The position numbers and the translations under genes are program-made. This document shows, in pieces, positions 27,801 through 38,643 of a DNA stretch of 64,000 nucleotides (within the stretch, counting starts at the first letter, position 1; each line of letters opens with the position of its first letter). Source of the DNA: Ariolimax columbianus (taxonomy: Eukaryota; Mollusca; Gastropoda; Stylommatophora; Arionidae); contig JAVGWX010000007.1 of NCBI GenBank assembly GCA_036924085.1, forward strand, positions 99,171,641 to 99,235,640, given 5' to 3'. The notes under the pieces are model-generated. The model worked only from the letters and a program-made list of their open reading frames with translations, was not told the DNA's origin and did no database searches.

Positions 27801-30800
27801 AATTGTCTCTAAATTTGGAGGTTAGCCATTAATATCAAATAAATCGCAGTCAGCCAGAAAAAGTGGTCTGCATGTAGGCCAGAAGATGGCAGCTCCTCTA
27901 CCATGCAAAGACACAGAAGACCAATCTAAACATTTGATTACAAGTAATTACATAAAGAAAACCATGTGGACTGGCAGGAATTACAGACTAAAATTGATGG
28001 AATATGAAGCATTAGAAGTATAAGAAGGAAGGCTGATGAGTTCATGGAAGACAGAAACTCAAATTGGAAAGCCTAGCTTTCACAGACTAAGAAACAAGGA
28101 CAGTGTGACACGGATCTTGAGGGCTAACATGCTTCTCTACAGCAGAGTATCCACTATCAACAGAGCCAAAGGCGGAATGAGCTGTATTGTGACCAGGAAT
28201 GTAATGGACAACATCAAGGGATGGAAATTTGTCTCTTTATGCATTGGGGTACTGGACCTCAAAGAAAATAGTCGACATCATTGTTTATGCACCAAATAAG
28301 GGGGGTAGAGAAGATGCAGAATAAATAATTATTTGAGCTGCTTGAAAAGACAGTGGATGAAATTATTTGTCATGGAAAGTTCAATTGCCAGAGTGTGAAA
28401 TGATCATTCTAAATAGGACTGTGACTATAATATTATAAATAACAATGGAAGGTAAACTCCTGATATTCTGCAGCGAGCAAAACCTGGTCAGTTCAATTTC
28501 AAATGTCCACCACAAGTGCATATACTCAATGTGAACGGACAAGGAATGAGAAATCCATCCTTGATCATTGTGACGAATGAGTCTGGGGAGGTTGATCATT
28601 GTGACGAATGAGTCTGGGGAGGTTGATCATTGTGACGAATGAGTCTGGAGAGGATCAGAAGTGACCACTACCTCAAGAAAATAAGGAGAACAGTTAAGAG
28701 AAGAGCCCCACCAAAACAATTTCAACAACTAAGTCAGAAACCCAACACCAGAGAAAGAGATGCACAAATAAATGCCTACATGATAAGAGTCAGAAATAGG
28801 ACCAGATATCAGTGCAGTGGTCAGCGACCCATAGCTGACTGTTAGCATCAGGGCCAGCGAACCAGAGCTGCCAAGACCCTTCTACGCCTCCACGCAGTGA
28901 TCCTGGATACAGGCTGCAGCAGGGCAGACTGGCTAAGAAGAAGGGATCGAAGAGGGAATGCTAACCCGGTACTAAAGAAATGCTTGCTGAAGTCGGATGT
29001 GTTGGACCGAAAGGTGCAAATATCACAGTCAAGCTCTAAACTACGACAACGCATTCCGTTCTCTGGACTACATTCTGCTACTTAAGACCTTTCAGGGTTT
29101 GGTTGCGGGAGATTGAGAACGAACGAAGCCAAGCCAAGCCATATTGGCAGCAGATTGAAGTGTAGAGGAACCACTTGTGGATCTAAAGTATCCGATTAAC
29201 AATGAAGACCATTCTCAAGGCAGCTGCAGCAAAAGCTTGTGGAGAAGTCAGTCAAAAAAGATATAAAGAAGACACCTTGGTGAACAAAAGAAGTCAAAAT
29301 GATAACTTAATGTCTTTATACCGGTTTAGAAGACTCTGTATACAACCAGTTTCATTTAAATTACCTTGCTCTAAAAGCTATGCACATCCAATTTATTCTT
29401 AATTGCATTAATTGTCTCTGCCTCCACACTACCTCATGTGGCAATGATTCCAAGCATTCACCACTCTCTGACTAAAAAAATATTTCCTAATATCTAATCT
29501 GGACCTCTTTAGTTAATTTGTAGCTATGCCCTCTTGTTCTTGTAGGTGGTTGTATTTTGAAAAACTTGTTATAGTCTAATTTATCCGTTCCTCTGATAAA
29601 AAGGTATGAAAACAATACTTGAAAGCCAAAAATGTAGCAAGAAAAATAGAGAAATACAAAGAATACATAACACTTTGAACCAGAAACCAAGAAAACAGAG
29701 CAGCAAAAACCATGGGAGGATTTTTGAAAAGTGGACGTAAATGTAAGAGAAACCAGAAACTGTCCTAAATGACACTAAAGAACAACAGGAAGGAAAAAAA
29801 ATGCCCACAGAAATTTGTAAAAGACAAAACAATGTGCTTGGCTCTACCCAAAGGGAGATAATGGATAGATTATTTCTCAGAGCTCCTCTGTGTGTAGGAT
29901 GATCAGGTTTCAGAGGTGACAATGTCTAATACAAATAGGAAAACAACACAATAGAGTGAAATCAAAGATTGGCAAAGGAGCTGGACACAGCACCAGAAAT
30001 GGTCAAACACATGAGAACTGCAGGCAGACTGTTATTACAGAAGATTCTCCAGGCAACCATACACAAGTTTATATAAAAAGGATTTGGAGATTATATCAAT
30101 ATTCAAAAAGGTTGACAACTTATAATGCAAGAACCATATCTCTTCTTAGAGTCACGGACAAATAATAATCTAGGATATTCGAGGAGAGACTTAGACCTCT
30201 GACAGTTCAATAACAAACAAACATGGTGGTTTATACAGAAGAAAAGATACATCACATTATGCTGGGTGAACAGCCTCTGGAACAGATTTAGCAGTTAAAA
30301 TACCTTGGAGTGGTAATAGACCAGTAGGAATGTATCAAAGAGTTGGCTACTTGGTGCATAAATAAAGGATGCCTTAATAAAAGTGAAATAAGTAAAAAAA
30401 ACATTTTTCTTAGCGTTCGCCTTATTTATCTATTCCCCAAGGCGGTGTGCGTTGCACTGTGGTTTTCATTTTGCGTCTGTCAGCCCAGTGCATCCGACTT
30501 CAGCATGCATTTTATGTAAGAGTCTGCTTCCTCCTGCATTTTCTAAGGGTTTGCTTCCCCGGGGTAACGGCAGGTACTGTGATGGGGATCGAAACCCAAG
30601 TTGTGAGCCGTGTTACTTAACCACTAGCCTTCGCCGTCCCCAGAAAACTAATAAGATTGTATACTGTTCCGCCTACATAGCAGCTTTGACTTATGGATGT
30701 GAATCCTGGGCCTGAACCACCGCCCAGAAAAACCAGCTTCAAGTTTGAAATAGTGGTTTTTTTGTTGTTTTTTTATGTTTTGTTTTTAAAAAGGTGCTTC

Positions 30801-33800
30801 CAGTAATATGAGAAGACAAGGTACACAATCAGACGATATAAGATCTAAAAATCTAACCCTTGAAGACTCGAGTGGAGCAATCTTAACTTCAGTGTTTGGC
30901 CATGTTTGCAGAATGCAAGAAGATAGGCTATCACGACAGTCATGGGAAGCAGAGAGCAAGGATCCAAGACTATCCAAGGTCTGTTCGGATGACAAAATAG
31001 CCTATAAGAGACAGGACTAGACAAACTAGGCCAAGAGGAAGACACTGGATAGAACAGCCTGACTCCCTCCAGGCAGCAAGAATATAGGAAATAGTATGTA
31101 TGTATTGAATATTATCTCTGTAATGATTGAATGTGTGCGAATTGATACACTCTGATGAGGCCCACAAGAATGGAAGATGATGGTGAATATGTATTTCAAC
31201 CTTGTCCATAAAGGCAATACAAAATATGAAGTTGGACAAAACAATGAAAGGATGCTAGTTAACCATTTATCCTATGAACATTGCTCAAACAACAATACAA
31301 GCTTAAATATTCAAGTGTAGACACTTCAAACTGAAGCATATTGGAGTCACAGCTCAACTTAGTTCACAAAATCAAGTTTTTATGCTGCAGCCAAAACAAG
31401 ATAATTTAGTGGCACAGACATAAGTGTGTATATGTGTACATAGAGGAAAATATAGTCCCAAAGCATACACTGCTGTTAGGGATGTAGTAGTAAAGACTTC
31501 ACTGTGCAAGGTTACAGCTTGTTTATGAGGTGAGGTGGCCAGTCCCCTTCCTCGCTGCCTTTCATTCCCTAACTGTAAGACATATATACCCATTTACAGC
31601 TGTGTCAACTGGCGGGCACTGGTAATGGGAGTTGAACCCTGTACCTTTACCATGACAAGCGACTGCTCTACCAAACTACGCTAATCAGATGCCTGTGTAT
31701 AAAAAGTCACATGTAAAGTCTCAGGACCTGTGTTAAGTTACAGGTGTTCACATCTGACTGACAAAATGATGCACAATACAGAATGCTAACATGTACAACG
31801 TACAGAATGTATTGGATGCTTCAACATGCTGTGTTCAACCGTTTTTAATATCCTGGTGCGAGGGATCAAGATGCTGAGCAGCGCATGAGCTGCAGTGGTC
31901 AGCGACCCATAGCATCAGGGCCAGCGAACCATAGCTGCCAAGACCCTTCTACACCTCCACGCGGTGATCCTGGATAACAGACTGCAGCAGGGCAGGGTGG
32001 CTAAGGTGAAGGGATCGAAGATGGAATGCTAACCAGGTACTTAAAAAAATGCTTGTTGAAGTTGGATGTATTGGACCGAAAGATGCAAATATCACAGTCA
32101 AGCTGTAAACTATGACACAACACATTCCATTCTCTGGACTACATTCTGCTACTTAAGCCCTGTCAGGGTTTGGTAGCGGGAGATTGAGAACGAACAAAGC
32201 CAAGCCAAACCATATCCTTGTACATATCTCTACATGCAAATATATGTATACAAATTTGCTATGTTCTTGAAAATGTTAAGTCACCACATTCTGTGTCGTG
32301 TCATGTCAGTTTCCACAATATGTGTCAATGTCAGTAACCACATTCTGTGTCCTGTCAGTCACTACATTTTGTGTCACAGTCGCCATATTCCGTGTCACAA
32401 GCACCATATTCTGTGTCACATTCACGAAATGTGAAATTTCATAAAATGCCTGACATGAAATACTGTGATTCGCTTAAAAATCTTTTAACGCCTTCTTGCG
32501 GCAAGGCACTTTCCATTCAACCAAATTCTAAAATCTTTACGGTTTGTGTACGATATAGTAAACTTTCAAAAATAACAAAAGATAACTCTTTAATGCTGAC
32601 TGTGAAGGGACAATCATAACTTTATATCATGAATCTAAATTGTACTTTTCACCCATTTGGTACCTGGGATGCATTGAATAGATTCACTGTACCCTGCTAA
32701 GCTTTTCATAAAAGATTACTAAAGAAGGTTGTGTATGGGGACTAGCAACCTCATCTTGTAAAACAAACTACTACACAACTACCACTGCCAGAGATACTTG
32801 AACAAAAAAACCAGGAAGCAAAGTAAGAATAACAGAGTTATTATGACGACGGTAATATCAAATGAAATGGGATGCAAGTTGTAATAAAACATACGTTTTA
32901 ACACATACAAAGTTAGTTTATTATGTACCAGCACAAAATTTTCTCCCTGTCCTTTTGATTCTTTATAAGGGTTGAGTCAACGCTGCAGCTGACTTCCTTA
33001 CATGTCTCTATCAAAGCACTTCAAGTCGCACTGGCTGTGGCAGTTATTCAGCAATTTGTTTTTCAAGAAGATGAGGTTGCTAGCCCCCATGTACAACCTT
33101 CTTTAGTAACCTGTTATGAAATACTTAGAAGGGTACAGTGAACCTATTCAATGAATCCCAGGTACTAGGTGGGTGAAAAATACAATTCAACTTTATGATA
33201 TAAAGTTATGATTGTACAGCCACAATAAACATAAAAACAGCTATCTTAGAGAGCCAAATGCACTCTATATGTATATATGTTCTTATGACAAGTGGGACAA
33301 CTCTGGAACTTATGTAATCAAGAGCTAGGGTAAAATGTTTTTAAAACACACATGCTTGCACACTTCATTTCTTCAAATAAAATAGCATACAGGAACAGAG
33401 TTAACAGTTTACTGTAAGTAGACCAAGCACAGCATGATAACAAGGCATTCCTTCCCACCCCACTCACAAAGCCAACAAAAGCATGCAGTGTGATTGTGTG
33501 ATATTACAGCTGTGTCCCAGTTATCACTGCCTGTTCCCTTAGTTAACACTGTCTTATCATTACCTCAACGGATGATCACTTGTTCCAGGTAACAACAGTG
33601 TTCATCAGGAAGCAGTTTTCTCACAAACTTAACCAAAACATTACTGAAATCTCATGAATCTGCTGTCCTTTCTGTTCAATTATGTTTTAACAGAATCTTA
33701 TAAAGAAAAGCTATGAACAAACAAACATTGAATATTTCAACTGACATGTAATCATAGTGAACTATGTTAACACTGGCAGTCCATTCCTAGCACAATTATC

Positions 33801-36800
33801 TGTATTCTTCAAATGCTCTATAATTTGGTTAATATTTAGGTGACTGACCAATGAATATTGACACTGGTTGCACAGAGTTGGTATAAACACTGTTTATAAG
33901 CTGTTTCGTTGTCAAACTGATACTCAAGAAATGGTGGTGAATAATGTCACCACAGAGACTTTCTAACTATGTTTCTATTTCTCTATCAAGCCTTTCATCT
34001 TCTACGAATTGATGCTCCCCAGATATAGTTAGTAAGGGGTGCCGATATGGTAGAGAGATAAGGCGCTCGTCTCCCAAGAAACAATTGAAAGCACAAAACA
34101 GTAAGTGTGTAAAACCCGCAAGTTTCAAGTCACCTTTGGTCTTAAGGTAGGTGAGATCGAGCACCTAGTTCTAATAGAGACATGATAAACTCTGAGGTTC
34201 CATGTCCACTCTCTGTACATGAGAAAACACTTGGCAGTTGAAAATAAAAAAGAATAGGCTGTTAGCCACCGCCCGGTAAATAAACAAACTAGAAAATTAA
34301 TGAAATTCCTATCCAATATAACATACCTTTACCAAGGCTTAGTTATCCACAGGAAGTACAAATTGTACAAAATTCAGCTACCTGACAGCATGCATACACT
34401 TGTCAGTACGAATAAAAGGATTCCAAGTACAGTTAGTGGACCTGATCCTTAAAGATATAGTCTTTGATGTGCTAATTTTCATATTATATCTTCCACAGGT
34501 TGTTCCCATGATTTTGCAGTTCATCTTAACTTTGCATGTAAGACTTTAGTCGACGACAAAAAGTAGTTATAGTATTGAGAGAGGATCCATAACTGATGTC
34601 TTCTTCTTCTTCTTACGCTGTCAAACGTCAACCTGTATTTTTTCGAAAAAAGCAGCGGTCATCCTGAGGCTGTCGACACTGCCATAGAGCTGGTCTAGTG
34701 TTGCCACTGGTGATGACCACATGTGCTTTCTCTGGTCCTCGTATTTCGGGCAGTTTTGCAGCAGATGTTCAGCGGTCATTTTTCCGGTACCACAACTGCA
34801 TTCGTCAGTGCCACCTATCTTCAGTTTATTGAATAGGTGGTACCTCAGTCTGTTGTGGCCTATGCAGGGTCTGAAGACCACGACCTGCTCTCTTCTGTTC
34901 AATTGGTAATAGGCATAATTTTTTGTGTAGCCAGTATGTTCTGTTTCCCATTTGGCCATGTATCTGGCTCTAATGAGCTTTTTTGACTCTTCGTAGGTCA
35001 CACTAGAATCTGGTTGTGGTAGTCTTGCACCTTCTTTTGCCAGTGTGTCTGCCTCCTCGTTACCTTGGATGTTGCAGTGGGATGGAACCCACTGTACCAC
35101 TACTCTTTTTGGTGCGGTCTGCTGGCATAGTTGACAGAGTACTGCTCTTAAATCATTAAGTTCAGTATTTTTCTGGCTTTTTAGTGCTGTGACTACGACC
35201 AGGGCATCTGTAAACAGGACTATCTGGCTTTCATTTCTTTTGCCTGTCAGCACTGCTTCTACTGCAGCCCTCAGTGCCCCTGCCTCCGCTCTGAAATTGC
35301 TTGAGTATTTTCCAGTTGCCACTAACAGTGTTATTTTTCTACCATTTGGTAGGCTCAGGAATGCCCCTGCCCCTCCATTCTGTGTTGTTTGTTACAGAAC
35401 GGTGTATGCATGGGTCCAGTCCATGCTTGGGTAGTTTTTCGTTATGTACCTCAGGGTTATGTCTCTGATTTCTTTTTCAGTCTGGCTGTTCTTGTTTCCA
35501 ATACCTGGTATATTTTCTGCCACCACCGGAAATATATGCTGCTTCCAGGTAGGTATGCGTACAGTAGGGATGGGCTTTGGTGTTGTTAATGTGTTTATAG
35601 GGTCTTCGTTCATCTTTGCTTTGGCTATTTCTGCAAAGTTTCTCCGCTTTAGTTTCCCATTTCCAAATCTATTTAGTCTCTGGTGCATTGGATGGTCTGT
35701 CAGTCTTTTGAGTTTCTCTGCTTGCTGCTGGTCTTTGCAGTCTCTTCTGTCGGTCATGGATTGCAGATTTGTAATCTTTTCAAGTTCTATAATTGGCGTT
35801 GACCATGCCTCCTGTTATAACTCTCATGGCTTGGTTTTGAAGTTTGTTAATTTTGTCAAAGTTCGCCTTTGCTGCTGTTGTCCATGCCGCAATGCCATAC
35901 TCGAGAACTGATCTCACTCTTCCAGTGTACAGTTTCTTTAGTATACTTTCGTCTGCTCCCCAGCAAGTTTCCTCATGATTGCCATTCTTTGTCTGGCTCT
36001 CATTCGGTTTCTCTCGATCTGACTTTTCCATGTCATGCGCAGATCAAATGTGACTCCCAGGTAGTTTGGGTTATCGTTTGGCCGCAGATATTTGCCGTTA
36101 AGACATTTTGGCGTTCTGGGGTTTGTTTGAAAGCGAGAATATCGTACATGTTTTTTTCCTCATTTATTTTGACCAGCCATGAGTTCGCCCACTCCTCCGG
36201 CGATGTCAGGGCCTGCTGCATCCGATTTCTTGCTATGGTGAGATTTTTTTTCAGAGGTCCACATAGCCAGATCATCTGCAAACATGGAGCTGTGGACTCT
36301 TCTTGGTATATTCTCTGTGATGTTGTTTATATACACCAGGAAAAGTGTGGGTGACAGTACTCCCCCTTGGGGTACTCCCTGCTCAAGTGTCACCTTTTTG
36401 CTCATCTGCCCTTGTACTTGAACTCTGGCTGTTCTGTTTTTGAGGTAGTGGCTGATTCATCTGTACATTTTCCGACAAACTTCACTTCTTCGTAGCTTGA
36501 CTTTAAGTGCCTCTTTCCGCACCTTGTCAAATGCCTTCTCTAAATCCACCCAAACCGCTACTGTATGCTTTTTCTCCTGGTAAGCATCTTCTATTTCCTG
36601 GGCTATGAGAGTGATCTGGTCCTCAGTGGATCTGTGCTGTCTAAAGCCTGCTTGCTGTGGAATTAGTATGTGTTATTCTTCCAGATGCCACATCAGTCTG
36701 GTGTTTATCATAAGCTCCATCAGTTTTCCAACACAGCTCAGTAGACTGATAGGCCAGTATTCATTTGGATCTGCTCAATCTTTTTCTTTCTTTGGTACTG

Positions 36801-38589
36801 GTATAATTACAGCATCTTCCCATGCATGTGGTACAATTCCCCTTTTCCAGCTTTGGTTCAGGACTGATAGTAGCTTCCTCTTTGCTGTTTGGCCTAACCC
36901 CATCAGCATTTTTGGTTTTTACCCCATCTTTTCCGGGCGATTTCTTAATCTTTAGAGTTCTCATGGCCTCTTCCATTTCATGCATTGTTAGTTTTGCCAT
37001 GATGTGCTCATAACTGATGTAACTTGGATGGCTTCTGTTGATATTTGATCTAGGTAAATGCTGAACAACAGTGGTGAGAGCACACATCCCCGTCGCACGC
37101 TCTATATTATTTGAAAAACAAATGCAGTTCCATCAAACGTTCTTATCACATCTTTATACATATGGTACGGTGCTATAACATAATCCAATTGATTTGGCAT
37201 TCCGTTGTCCTCTAAAATCACCCAAAGTCTGTCCATATTTACCTGATCTTTCCTTTGATCATTAAATGTAATGTTGAATTGCTTTTTTATTTTCTATTGT
37301 TCTTTCGCTTAATTATCTTAAAGTGAGCAATGCATCAGTGCAGCTCATATCCTTACAGAATTTAAACTGTGTATCAGTTGCCGAGGTTTTACAATTTATC
37401 TTAATGTTTGTACAAGTATCTGTATATCAATTTTTCCTAGAATAACATAGTTGCAATATGCCTCTGTATCAGTTTCTTTTTATTGCCATTCTTCTTCCAG
37501 ATTAGTACCATTGTAGCTGGGGACGCATCTTTCTTCCCATGCTTTCATTAAGATTCTTTATAGCGACTTCAGCCCTGTTCTCCTACAAGCCTGATCCCCA
37601 CCCACCCTGTGACTTATTTCTAGAGCTGTTTACAGTTCTTTCTATTTCTTGAGCCAATATATCAGATTCCTGGTGACTTGAGTTCCTTGGGATAAATACT
37701 GATTGCCTATTGAAGTACTCTGACAAGCTCACTAAATATTAGAGATCCATTTTTATTGCAAATGATGTAGATAGTATTGAAGCTTTCATTAGCGGACTCA
37801 GTGGTCTCGAGGTAAGGTATCCGCCTCAGATGCTGGAGGTCGTGTGTTCGAATCACGGTGGAGACTGGGTTTTCTTTTCGCATGGATCTTGTGGTAAAAA
37901 TTCCCTTGATCTCTTGGTAGTGAGATCAGACTCCTGTGTTCAGTGTCGAGTACGTTAAAAATTCCTTGGCAGTTGGAAATCAAACAGAGTAGGCTTAACG
38001 ACCGCTGTCAGGACAAAATTAAAAATCTACCCAAGTTATTTGTACCTTTCCCCAGGTTAAGAGCAGCTATAGATGACGCCTAACGGGCTGCGGGTCTACT
38101 TAGCTCTAGTGTTTGTCTATTAAGATGGACTCACACATTGGTAAAAACTACTTTCTAAGAAACTGGTTGTATACAGACTCTGTAGAGTCTTCTAAACCAG
38201 TATAAAAAAGTTGAGCTAAGTTATCTCTTAATCTCATGGCTTTGATACTTTTATAAAAATCTCTGATGATTTTTGCCAATGAATGTTAGTTGCTTGTCAT
38301 ATGTTTTTCAATGATTGTTCTGTAGCGATTTAGATTAGTCATTTCATGTTTCATCATGATGTTGGCAAGATATGTAATCTTCTTACGCCTTAGACTTCAG
38401 CTTTGCCTTGTAGAATTTCTTTTTAATCTGAATTGACTGTTTAACTTCAACATTTCATTGTGATGTTTGTTTCTACCACACCCTAAAAATTTTGTTGCAA
38501 ATTTCACATTGAGAATAGCCGTTTAGGACGTTTTAAGTAAGTACAACTCATTCAATTTGTCAGCCGTTTCTCTCAACAGACATACACAA

Positions 38590-38643
<54 letters not shown>

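Larger units (their letters stand above)
27940..31090 (+). mobile_element. LINE-L: old, decayed non-LTR element broken by later insertions
   Basis: Pieces of one LINE appear in order on the plus strand. Endonuclease-like reading near 28150-28300 gives GGMSCIV and, after a frameshift, [14 protein letters not shown]. Near 28640-28800 is RSDHYL. At 29200-29290 is [19 protein letters not shown] then KRYKED. At 30250-30340 is LGEQPLEQI and [10 protein letters not shown]. At 30640-30715 is [12 protein letters not shown], and at 30890-30940 [11 protein letters not shown]. Stops and frameshifts are frequent. Inside lie a family-4 repeat, a reversed CR1-like LINE tail and a SINE. Inference: one ancient insertion that later elements used as target. 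Confidence 0.65.

Noticed and set aside
31600..31690. A tRNA gene on the minus strand
   Set aside because: A- and B-box-like segments are present but acceptor-stem pairing is absent and the sequence continues into a SINE body shared with 38675-38965.
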